Of a stretch of DNA of 64,000 nt, positions 12,828 through 23,218 are shown piece by piece. A model generated the notes under the pieces. The model was not told the DNA's origin and did no database searches. It was given only the letters and a program-made list of their open reading frames with translations. Both the position numbers and the translations under genes were made by a program. The stretch lies in contig NC_084922.1 in the NCBI RefSeq assembly GCF_958298935.1, forward strand, positions 11,534,501-11,598,500, written 5' to 3'. The DNA is from Phragmites australis (taxonomy: Eukaryota; Streptophyta; Magnoliopsida; Poales; Poaceae). Position 1 is the stretch's first letter; every line of letters begins with the position of its first letter.

Positions 12828-13935
12828 TCAGACGTTCTTGAGCTTCTTCATCTTGGATGGCGGCCACCTGCCCTTCTTCCTCAGGCGCCTCTTGCGGACA
12901 AGCCGCTTGCGCCGCTGCCTCAACTTCTTGGCCAGCTTCATCCGTGCTCTCTGCTCCATGATCATCTTCTGCTTCGACTCGAGTGGCATTTCCTCGATCT
13001 TAGCCACCGTTTTCGGTTCTTCTGGTTGTGCTTCACTGCCCTCTGTGGCAGCATGAACAAGAACCGGCCTCTTCTTGGCAAAAGAAACACAAGTGGCAGT
13101 CACATTCAGAGGGCTCTGTAGGGAGACGAGGTTCTTGCATTGCAGCCTTGGGGCTGCAACAAAAGTAATAACAAAAGGCAAACCACTTAATAGGATCTAA
13201 AGCACACTATATCGCATATGGATATTCTGAGCTCATATAGTCATATATGCCCAATGGAGTCATGGGTTCATGGCTCCCAGCATATGCAATGCAATGCAAT
13301 ACAATACTTAGCGGCAAATTTAGTACTTACTAACATCACTAGATCAACCAGAGAGAAAAAGGTGTGGACATATAATCATCTGTAGCAATTAGCAAGCATA
13401 GTGTGCTCTAGTGCTTAGTTGCATCTTAAATATATCACCATCTAATGACTGGCTTACACTCATATTAGTCGAATAAAGCAGGAAAGGAGCAAAATTTGCG
13501 GTCGTAGTTACTTTTTAAGACCCAATCGATACACATCTAGCATATTTTGAGCGTAATGCACTGAAGCTCCCAAGAAATTGCTGCACATTAGGTGTTCGAC
13601 GAAATTCCCGAAGGACGCAAGAGCATCACAGAGACGCAGAAACGCCCGCGGCTCGAATGGCGCACGCTCAAACCGATACCAGACCACCAATCTCGCCACC
13701 TCAGTTCGCGGTAGGGGATTACAGCTTCAGACGCAAGCCAACCTCCCAAGAATTAATCCCAACCAGAATACGGGGGCGTTGGAATCGCACAAGACGCCGG
13801 GGGTCGAGGAGGCATTAACCGGAGCTTACTGCTGCAGGAGACGATGGTGGCCGCCGGGGCGGTGGAGAGCGCCCGGGAGTGAGGAGGGGAGGGGGAGGCG
13901 AGGAAGGAGACGGTAGGCGATAGGAGGAGCGCCAT
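12828..13935 (-). CDS. PSRP5: Plastid ribosomal protein PSRP5 (bL38c)
   Basis: Subunit of the chloroplast 50S ribosome, encoded in the nucleus. Two exons: 13830-13935 (ATG at 13935) and 12828-13153, with a 676-bp intron bounded by GTAAGC and TTGCAG, phase 1. The joined frame has 143 residues, close to the Arabidopsis protein. Residues 1 to about 60 are Ser/Pro/Ala-rich, as for a transit peptide. The C-terminal 50 residues are strongly basic and end RKKGRWPPSKMKKLKNV, the diagnostic tail of this family, preceded by MPLESKQKMIMEQRARMKLA. Frame and splice sites are intact, so the gene looks functional. A run of 16 C on the coding strand sits one base before the ATG. The nearest upstream neighbour is a copia relic ending at 14424, leaving about 490 bp of unique promoter sequence. 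Confidence 0.95.
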
Positions 13936-13936
13936 T

Positions 13937-13952
13937 GGGGGGGGGGGGGGGG
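13937..13952. repeat. Poly-G/C run at the PSRP5 start codon
   Basis: Sixteen consecutive G on the plus strand, that is C16 in the PSRP5 leader, separated from the ATG by a single A. Length of such a run is prone to slippage and sequencing error. Confidence 0.9.
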
Positions 13953-14423
13953 TTGGCTTCGACCTCTCTATGCTAGGGGATAATAACCGGATAGGGCTGT
14001 GCAGCCTGTGCTGGAAGAGAACGGCCCCCCGTTCGATTGCAAATCAACGGTCTTGTTTGATCATGCTTGACAAAGGGCGAGAGGCCCCTTCTTTCTGCAC
14101 ATCGTGTGTGGCCCACATGTCACTGAGAGAGAGAGAGAGTGTGCAAAAGAAATATGGAGCTCAATTGGGTCATATTTGGTTGCCAAATCAACGCTAATTT
14201 TGGTTATGATTAGAAGTTTCAAGAGAATTTTCCTTTTATGTCATCAAAACTTAAACTTTTGTTTTATATGTTATTCCAAATTTACACGTCACTTCTCTGC
14301 CACTAGATTAAATATGTCATCCTGGTATGCCACTCACTTTCTCCTATGCCATCCGAAATATGGCATTCCCTCCCTTCTATACCATTCAAGATATGCCACT
14401 CATTCTCATCTATTGGAACTCAG
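13953..14423. other. PSRP5 upstream region
   Basis: Positions 13970-14200 read as single-copy 5' flank with a short GA repeat (agagagagagag near 14128). From about 14200 the sequence becomes AT-rich with repeated tgccat / atgccactca phrases. No TATA box could be assigned with confidence. Confidence 0.4.
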
Positions 14424-14584
14424 TGTAAACAATAGACTCGAGAGTGGGAGATTTAATCGGATGTTTCATTCATTCATCATCGTCGTACATTTAGACATGG
14501 GGGAAGGGATGTCTCCGTGTGGGGAGATGCCCAATCACAATAACAACCGCCAGAGTGGTTATCTCTTGATTATATTTCGTAACA
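14424..14584 (-). repeat. 3' LTR of the copia relic
   Basis: In element orientation it begins TGTTACGAAATATAATC and ends TTGTTTACA, TG...CA, 161 bp. It is directly preceded by gatcaagggaag (14585-14597), a polypurine tract. The opposite LTR is not visible. Confidence 0.65.
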
Positions 14585-14799
14585 CTTCCCTTGATCGTCT
14601 GTATAATATGTCATCAAAAACTTTTTTAAAACCTAGTGAAAAAAATAGGAGAATACATATAGAGAGATATATATATACACTTGTATTAATACTATCTTAT
14701 TAAAAACCTTATATAAGAAAACTTAATAGAAAAACTCATAAAGGAAAATAGTGTAATATTTATGATATGAGGGATCATTAACAAGTTATATATTTGAGG

Positions 14800-15410
14800 A
14801 GTTTACCCCTTCTGAACTTTACAACTCTTGAAGTCATTTCATATCAATTTCATGAATGGAATAAATATGTTGGTAAAGACTTTGTGAATAAATCTGTAGG
14901 ATTATCACATGATATTATTTGCAAAGTATTTTTATCTCCTTATTTCTGTAATTCATGAGGATAAAATAATTTTGAGGCAATATAGTTTGTGATATTGCTC
15001 TTTTCTATAACATATATGTATTTCAGCAATACAAGCAGCATTATCTTCATAGATAATAGTAGATGATTCTGATGAATCAATACCACACGATTCTTATATA
15101 TAGTTAATAATTTTGTAAAGTCATACACATTCATGTGTTGCTTCATATAATTATTTTAGAATGATTAGTGAAAATAGCCACAAGAGTCTGATTTTGATGA
15201 CTTCTATTAGAAGTCTTTTCCGCCATATAAGAATACAAAGTCTCTTTGTGATCTTATATTATGTGGATCAAATAAATAGCCAGTATCTGTATATCCAACC
15301 ATAGCCATGTCTTAGTTTTTCTAATAGATAAACCAATATCACTTTGTACCTTGAAAATATCTAAGGATTTTCTTTACTCCTGCCCAATGGTGTTTGTTAG
15401 AGTTGTGCTA
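14800..15410 (-). pseudogene. Copia RNase H region
   Basis: In element sense the order is GYTDTGYLFDPH (near 15300), then FVFLYGGKDF, then a KLFYPHELQ-like stretch near 14960, then TDLFTKSLP near 14880. These are the conserved landmarks of copia RNase H and the end of the polyprotein. Stops and shifts break the frame. Confidence 0.8.
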
Positions 15411-15421
15411 TGTTTAGCTAG

Positions 15422-16265
15422 TAGGGATAGCAATAGGTCGGGTGGAGCAAAATCATGCCCGACTCAAAACCCAGCAAACTTAACCCGATCTGACCCTGAA
15501 ATGCCAAACGGGTGAAAAATAAAATCCAAACTTGCACCCATCGGGTGCCTGTCGGGTTTCGGGTGCCCGTCGGACTGGGAGTTATTCACCACAAAGGCAC
15601 AGAGCAAGGGTATATCGGGGTAATCGACGGGGATGTGGCTGTTGGAGATGCCCTCACCACCGAAGTAGCAGTGCAGGTGGGAGCGGCGGCTGCAACCGCA
15701 GGGCGCCCTCCATGGCTACTCGGACTCAGTGTAGTCCATGGTGGCCAAGGCAGCGGCTGCTCAGAACCGTGCGATGCGCATCCCAGTGTGAGACCATCTC
15801 CATGGAGCGTGATGCAGAGGGGCGGAGCACCGGAGCGGAGGGCGTGCGTGGAGGGGGTGACACAGACGGGGTCGTGGAGGGTGCCAGTGGCATTCTGGAG
15901 TGTGGGAGCGCAGAGCAGTGAAGAGGCAAAAGCAGAGTGCAGCGAAGAGCTTTGAACGAGAGAAAGCGGTGGAGGCGAATGAGGAATGAACGAATGGATA
16001 AGGATAAGGTCTAGGGTTCGATGGCGTTCGGAGAGGTGCTCATGGGTTATGAGTCTGCGTGTGGGTTGAGTAGCCGACGAGCCGATTGAGAACCAGAGAA
16101 GTTGGGCTGTCTTGGGTGACCATAGGTTAGTCACGGGGGAAATATCAAAACTGCACCCACACCCGTGACAGTGGGGCACCTAACCCGCCAGACTCATGGG
16201 CAGGATTTAGGACTCGAACCCGCACTCAGCGGGTGCAGAACCCACGTGGCTGGTTGCCATCCCTA
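15422..16265. mobile_element. Non-autonomous hAT transposon nested in the copia element
   Basis: 844 bp with terminal inverted repeats TAGGGATAGCAA (left) and TAGGGATGGCAA (right, inverted), 11 of 12 matching. It is flanked by a perfect 8-bp duplication, ttagctag, at 15414-15421 and 16266-16273; 8 bp is the hAT signature. Removing the element and one copy of the duplication rejoins the copia RT frame. Subterminal parts carry cgggtgcc-type repeats. The core (about 15590-16100) is GC-rich, unlike the AT-rich copia host, with a 197-codon minus-strand frame of no recognised family. It has no transposase. Confidence 0.9.
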
Positions 16266-18150
16266 TTAGCTAGCAAGTTATCTATAAATGCAATATTATG
16301 CATGTTGCAATTTATAAGATATATTAGCACTCCAAAGGTACTGAGATGTGGAATTTTAGGTCGTAATATCTCTTCTTCTTCATCCCAATATTTGAATGGA
16401 TCTTTATCTATTTCAAGGGATTGAAAGACCATAGCTATTTTAATGGATATGATATATCCATATTGAATTTCTTCAATATCTTCTGGATATATACAGACTA
16501 GTATACAAGTATTTCTAATGGAATATGTTCAAGTTATAGAGTTGAACAAAATTTGGTTTTACCAAATTATTCATCTCAAATTCCATCTTAAGATGATGGC
16601 ATGTCTTGTATATTTTTAATGATATTGAGATCATCTATATATACCGATATGATATAAAATCCCTTTGAGGATTTCTTTATAAATCCACATGAGCAATCTC
16701 ATTTGAGTAACCCTTCTATAGAAGAAACTCACTTAGTTTGTACCATTTTTATCCAGCTGTTTTAAGCTATGAAGTGGCTTTACACAATATATGTTGTGAT
16801 TTGTTTCCGGATTCAGAATTTTAAGCCCTTCATGGACTTTCATTTAGGTTTCTGAATCAAGCAACCAGATTCTGGCAATGATATTAAATATCAGAACATT
16901 ATTCCACTTACAATTGGAGTATATTTCATTGAAAATCGATGTTGGGTCTCTGCGTGAACCCTTGTGCTATAAGTCTCACTTTGCATCTCACCACATCATT
17001 GTTTTCAATCCGTTTGCGGACGAAAACCTATTTCAATCCTACAGGGAGTATATTTTGAGAAGTAGGCATTACTATAGTAAATACCTCTCTTTTATTGAGC
17101 GAGCACAATTCTACCTCAATTGCTTTCTTCTTTTTGATCTAGTACAAGTACTTGAGGCATCATGCCATGGCCATGGACTTTGCCCTACGTCCAATTGAAG
17201 ATCTTTTACAATTTACAAGAAGTAATACTTGTTAATAATTCTTTCTATTGTATGATTCTCCATAATCAATATAGTTTTATGGATAGGATATTCTATTTAC
17301 CCTTTCTGACTCCTCGTGATTCCCACAACAATAGAGTTAGGATGTTTCGATGCCCAAGCACCTAAATTAGTGTGCACATATGTGATGTGTCTTGGATGTT
17401 GAGTATCCACATGCCTTGTATATTGAGTATCCATAAGGTGTCTATCAACTTCAGGTTGATTTGTATTTACTGTATTATTTCCTCGGATGCTTATAAAAAG
17501 TATTATCCCTTGTGACCATAACTCTCCCTTTCTTATTTGTATTTGGGAGTTGAGTGGTTTTATTAGATAGCTAGCGCATTGAATGCAGAGATATGATTTA
17601 GTAACATATTTATTGTCAGTAAATGTATATGGTAGATATTTACAATGTGTTGCAAATTTATAAATGTTTGAACTTCATGTTCATATTCTTTAGTACGTGG
17701 ATATAAGGACCGAATATCCATATCTAAGGACTGAATGCATATGTACATTTGATCTCCCCCTAATACTGAAAATTATCCTCATCAGCGTATCGGGCTATGA
17801 ATAAGTCTCCTATTAGGAGCTTGAGGCATTTTATGATTGACGAAAAATATACCTCATATATATCCACAATTTCTTATGAGAGCCTATTGATGTACGCTGC
17901 GGTGGTGATATCGGTACAATATAACCAAATTATCGTAGATGGGAAATACTTATTTGCTTTCCACGTACTTAATTGCAATGGGGAAGAAGTATGCTATGTA
18001 GTTGGTCTTTATTAAATTAAATTTGCGGCATGTAATACCTCATGATCCCAACATGAGGTTGGTTCAGTGCAATTCTAAAGTAATGGTCATGTCATGAATT
18101 TAACTTTCTTGATGAGAAATTTCACCAAGACCATTTTGAGCGTCTACACA
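16266..18150 (-). pseudogene. Copia reverse transcriptase region
   Basis: Landmarks in element sense include YIDDLNII near 16640 (the YxDD active site) and IPHLSTFGVLIYLINC with IAFIDNLLA near 16270-16350, the end of copia RT. The frame is repeatedly broken between them. Confidence 0.8.
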
Positions 18151-18158
18151 TAAAGTAC

Positions 18159-18680
18159 TTAATGATTCAAATTAATGCCTAAGGCCATATAATAATTATT
18201 TAAGGCTCGTAAAATAAGTTCAACAACATTATCTAATTCAATGGATTTTATCTTGTGATCAGAATAATTTGCTCTTAATTTGAGCAATAAACTTGTAGAT
18301 GCATCTATGAGTATCATAAAGTAACTTAATGGTTTATATAATGGTTGAATATGACCACATATATCCCCTTGAACGCGTTCAAGAAAATTGAGTGGCCCAT
18401 TTTTAATTTTACGGTAGAAGTGCCTTAAAAATAATTTTTCTGTGGCACATACAATGCACATAAAATCTGAGGATTTTAGAAATTTCATAAAATTAATGTT
18501 GTGACCAATAGAAATGCTTATAACTTTTCTTATCATCCCTAAACCAGGATGACCAAGGCGATAATGCCATCTCTTCAATTTATCAAGATTCTGAAAAACT
18601 ATCCTAAATGCAACATGTGGTACAAGATTGATGTCTGTATTATACAATTTAAATGAAAATGAAGGAAATTTCTCAAGCAT
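18159..18680 (-). pseudogene. Copia GAG-pre-integrase and integrase N-terminal region
   Basis: A 173-codon frame contains RWHYRLGHPGLGMIRKV (GAG-pre-integrase and first His of the zinc site), C(x2)C at MCIVC, then LERVQGDICGHI and YFMILIDASTS, the start of the catalytic core with its first Asp. Later core residues are not recognisable. Confidence 0.85.
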
Positions 18681-19249
18681 TTGCTTGTCATATCTGTAAT
18701 GGTGATGAAAAAATATTCATCATTGTTGTCATTATGAGTTTCTAATAGAAATCATTTTATCCGATATCTTTGTAACTTAATAGGGTATATGCAGAATGAA
18801 GATATATGAGTGTACCATCGATTACTATTTGAGCACCCATAGGGAGAATGAATGTGGCTCTATCGGAACCGACAATCAATGTATCATGCGAGCGATTGTC
18901 TTAATATTTTCTTACCTCTTTTTAAGAGTATAGAAATATTTTGTCTCCTTCATCTGATTATTTCCCATAAAAATCTATATAAAGTAAATCAAAGTTAACT
19001 CATATATAGAATATATCAATAGTATCTTTTGAAGATACAAATAATGACAACAATAAAATTACAATATTTAGTAATACGTAGATAGGTTGATAACAATTTA
19101 TGGTATTTAGTAGATAAATTGTGGTATCCAAACATGTCTAGGTAATTATATTCTACAAGCATGTTATTTTTGTTAAGGAAGTTGTCCAGTTTTTTTTTAT
19201 CATATTGTTGTAATGCTCTTGAGGAATATATTGAGAGAGGAACATACTA

Positions 19250-19896
19250 AGAACAAATTGTATACTTATCCCCTTGAACTTGTGTTCCTTTTTCAACAAA
19301 TATGAGGTATTGATCAACTAAATGCTTATGAGTAAGGCATTTCTTAGTAAGATGATTCATACATTCATATTTATGACAAACTTGCGAGTTGTTATTATGG
19401 TCATTTTTTCTTGAAAATTCCATTAGCCTTGTTAGATTTATAATAATGCTGCTTAATATTGCATTTCCACTTTCCTTTGAATTTCTTCAAGGTGCGGTAT
19501 TGCTGTGGCAATACCCTGTTAGTCGGAATGAAAGTGGATAAAATATTCTCGATCATATCTGCATCTAAGATGGGTTGATCACAAAAAATACAATTGTCAG
19601 CAGAATTTATAAACAACGAAGGTATAATCTGCCACAGACTTAAAGTCTTATAAATGAATGAGTGATCATTCATATTACTCATTTTCCAAAAATACAAAGC
19701 AATATATTCGAATTATCCAAATACTATTGAGACTTTAAGTTGAGGTGCAGTTATTACTGCAATGAGGTTGAGGTGTAGTTATTGCTAGAATGAGTCCTTG
19801 GGACATTAAATAGAGTTTTATATCCATAACCCAAGATACATAGTTGTGACCATCTAACATGAGTTTATTAAACTCTTTGTTGGAAATATGAGTCAT
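19250..19896 (-). pseudogene. Copia gag region
   Basis: Begins with an ATG at 19896 and the phrase NKLMLDGHNYVSWVMDIKL, the usual copia gag start. ILDADMIENILSTF (near 19560) is the conserved later gag segment. A knuckle remnant lies near 19350, followed by THKHLVDQY. Between start and middle a deletion and a small duplication of the LHLxLK segment (19735-19795) disrupt the frame. Confidence 0.75.
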
Positions 19897-20005
19897 ATAC
19901 TATATAAAATGACCATGTATTCAATTAATTTACCATGATAGTAAATTAAATAACATGAAAATATTGTAATGGTGCAGAATTTGAAATTCAACATGAGTCT
20001 CGAAT

Positions 20006-20810
20006 ATAGATGTAGTCTTCTATAAAGAAGAAATGACAAAGTCGCTCCTAATGTTTTGCATTTCATTCCTAAGTGAATAGGTGATTTGATAATTACTGTC
20101 AAAATATAGACTCTGTTCTATAAATTTTGGTTATACACGTTGAAAGTAGTCATCAAGTTGATATGTATCATAATGTAGACCTCACAATAATGGGTTAGAA
20201 ACTCGCTACTATGAGCAAGAATGGGTGACACTATAGTCGCAGTCAATGCTCTATTCTCCACTGCCTTGTGTTTGACAAATGTTATAGAAGATATGAATTA
20301 AAAATATTTTACACTAATTTTTGCTATTTTTTAAACAAAAATTTGAACCAAAATATTTCAAGAGTGATATTAAGGTGTAAACCTTCAATACAAGACATGC
20401 GAAAAATTCACTACTAATGTCTCGGACTCCACTTCTAAGAAAGTGGGTGACATATGGTCAGTGCCGAAGACATAGACTCTGTACTTGTTAAATAATGGTA
20501 ATAATGCAAAATTAAAATTCAATATGAGTATTGAATAATTATTAGTGTAGACCTTCATGACGGGCGAAAAATTCGCTGCTAAAGTGTTAGTCTCCATTTT
20601 GAAAAATGGGTGACATGTGGCCACTTCCAAATACTTAGTCTTTGTGCATGTAAATATTGGAAAGCATATTGAAGGTAATTATCATTTGGTGTAGACCTCA
20701 CAATAATAGGTGAGTAACTCACTGCTATAACATGGGTGTCATCCAATTAAGATGGACGATGTTATAGTCATAGCTATGGTTACAGTGTCTACTACCTTGT
20801 GTTTATGCCG
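20006..20810. repeat. Imperfect tandem repeats in the copia leader
   Basis: Five diverged copies of a unit beginning gtgtagacctt/gtagacctca start near 20006, 20174, 20374, 20544 and 20687, a spacing of about 140-200 bp. Shared words include gaaaaattcactactaa, gtgggtgacatatgg and agactctgt. They lie upstream of the gag ATG in element sense, so in the untranslated leader. Confidence 0.65.
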
Positions 20811-20900
20811 ATAAAATGGTAAGGTAATCACCACAAATTTTTCATAAATGTCTGCATATAATTTAAGTTGTGGCTTAAATAAATATTGAAATGCATAAAT

Positions 20901-22065
20901 ATTTGAATATGTAATTGCAAATAAGCAATACACATTGTGTAATAATCTGCAATCACATACCATGATAAAGTATTACTGAGGTAATACTAAAAGATATGTA
21001 GTAATACACAAATACCACAATTCCTAAAGACCTAAGGGTCTGGATTGCGATATTATATGAAGTTAACAGTGCATAATACAATTAGCATTAAGTTCGAGGA
21101 CTTAAACATAAATAAAATTTGATGTTTTTATATAATTACAACTATAGCGTGTAATTTTATAAAAAACTAGGGGCTCTCTGCTTTGCATATGCCAGGTTGA
21201 TATTGGGATTGCAGTCCGATTGTGGCCCATTCGACTCGTTGGCCTAGCTCATTTGGCAAGCCCATGTAGCCTTGTATAAAAGGCCGGTGGGGGTGGGGGG
21301 GCTTAGGGTTAGGGTTCCCCATCCCCCAGCCGTCGGGGTAGCTGGTCGCCATGGGCTGAACACCACCGCTGTATATCAAAAACAATGCTCACCTCAAACA
21401 CTTTCTAGAGATCATCTTAAATAATTTCATTGATATTTTCCACTGCAAAATGGAGCAGTGAGATAAGACTTGTAGAAAACATTTTTTTTACAAAATGGAG
21501 TAAAAAAGAACTTTTTTGGCGATGGAATTAGCAAAGGGGACTAACCTCTTTGGTGAAGCTGATGTTTCTCACCTGAGAAGAGGTATGGTTTAGACATTTA
21601 TCAAAGTAAAAAGTCTCCAACCATTTATTTATAGGTACGAGCAAACATTTGTCAAAGTAAAAACTCCAGCGGCAGCCCTAAGATTTTTATTTTTTTTGTC
21701 AATGCACACATAAGGTTGACATGGTCATCTGAAAAATATGAGCTAGAAGCATCCAGCCACAAATTTGGAAATGATTGATTCACATATAAGAAACTAAGAA
21801 TCATGTGAAAACAGCACCATGAGTCCAGTGACCACGTTGTTACTTGTTACAAATCGCATGTTGTTGGCTTGCTTGTGGCAATCACCTCGGAGGAAGTCAA
21901 GCAGCTACTCCAAAAAGGCGGTGTAGGAGGCAGATTAGGAATGCACGAGAGGACTGGAATTATCACAATACCAATGTTTTAGTCGGTTCAAAAACTGATT
22001 GCAATAAATGTTCATCAAGCACTAAACTTGAAAGAGAGGAAAACAAAGAAGCATGCCTGTTGGGT
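20901..22065. other. Intergenic; promoter-like patch at 21230-21330
   Basis: Mostly AT-rich and unassigned. On the plus strand the patch at 21230-21330 holds ggcccat, a TATA-like gtataaaagg (near 21273) and ttagggttagggtt (21301-21314), a doubled telobox-like motif. This combination recalls plant promoters or the leader of an LTR, but no gene follows on the plus strand. Confidence 0.35.
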
Positions 22066-22074
22066 TTTCTAGTA

Positions 22075-23020
22075 GGGCAAATTTCTTATTTGTCATAAAA
22101 AAACTTCATCTTCCCTCTGTGCCATTTAAATTTTTAAATTTTCTTCATTGCCATGGATTTTATTTTTCGTTCCTCTCTTGCCATTATATCCACATTTCTG
22201 TTCGAGCCTCGTCAAATTCACTGTTTATCAGCTCTGTTTCTCCAAAAATTAGTAGTCCTTTTTTTCTCCAAAAATCCTAATTTTTTTTTATATGTTTCAT
22301 AATCCATGTGCAACCAATTTTAATTGGATTCACCTAAAAATCTTGTGTATAATTTAAACTAAAATTCTTCAAAAAAAAAAGACTACTTTTATAACTTCTA
22401 ATAATTGTTAGGGCCACAAATAAAATCTAAAAAATCTAGAAAAAATCACTAATATTTTTCTTATATGATGGACTAATTTATAAAAGTATTCTAACACCTA
22501 ATTATGGTGAAAAAGTGAGGTCTTTTGTAATGCTCCATTATACGCAACATGATATAATAGATGGAAATGGAGCATTACAAAATAACTCACTTTTTTACCA
22601 TATAACACAGGGCTAAAAATAACTTATATAAAATAATATTTGTGATTTTTTAGATTTTTGGAATTTTATTTGAGGCACTAACAATTATTAGAAATTATAA
22701 AAGTAGTTTTTTTTAGAATTTAAGTTTAAATTCTACACAGGCTTTTTAGATGAATAAATTAAAATGAGTTACACATAAATTATGGAACACATAAAAAAAA
22801 TTTAGGATTTTTAGAGAAACAGAAGAGCACGTATTTTTGAAGAAACAGAATCGGTGAACAATGAATCGGTGGATAGTGAATTTGATTGAGCATTGAACCA
22901 AAATGTGGACGGAATGGCAAGAAAAGAACGAAAGATAAAGACGATAGGGATGAAGGTAGTTTAAAATTTTAAGTGGCACTAAGGGAAGAGAATTTTTTAT
23001 GGCAAATAAGGAATTTACCC
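22075..23020. mobile_element. Long inverted-repeat MITE, Mutator-like
   Basis: 946 bp that folds back on itself along most of its length. The left arm starts GGGCAAATTTCTTATTTGTC; the inverted right arm starts GGGTAAATTCCTTATTTGCC. Similarity continues for several hundred bases toward a centre near 22560. It is flanked by tttctagta (22066-22074) and tttctggta (23021-23029), 8 of 9 matching, the 9-bp duplication expected of Mutator-like elements. It has no coding capacity and ends 199 bp past the ZIFL stop codon. Confidence 0.85.
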
Positions 23021-23218
23021 TTTCTGGTACTGTACACAAAACATCCGAACCTTTTACAACTGAATATCTCTGATTACACATCCAAACATAAGACCGAAAG
23101 TACTTTACTCATACAATACATGCTTTTTTTCTTGCAGTTTAAAACGCAGGCCTGCAACTGACTGCAGTGCCCCTGATTTAACTCACGATTAACAAGGCAA
23201 ACTATATGTACATAGTTA

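Larger units (their letters stand above)
14424..20900 (-). mobile_element. Ty1/copia retrotransposon relic, with nested hAT insertion
   Basis: Read right to left: repeat-bearing leader, gag, CCHC-like knuckle, GAG-pre-integrase and integrase, RT, RNase H, polypurine tract and 3' LTR. Integrase before RT defines copia. Every domain is interrupted by stops. A 161-bp LTR is seen only at the left end; I could not find its partner or a primer-binding site on the right, so the 5' end is probably deleted and the right boundary is approximate. The element is split by the hAT transposon at 15422-16265. Confidence 0.85.

Noticed and set aside
12657..13121. A 154-codon plus-strand frame
   Set aside because: It is antisense to PSRP5 exon 2 and its 3' region, whose minus-strand protein is clearly recognised.
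15586..16179. A 197-codon minus-strand frame as a gene
   Set aside because: It lies wholly within the non-autonomous hAT element, reads low-complexity Ser/Pro/Thr and matches no family; kept only as possible cargo.
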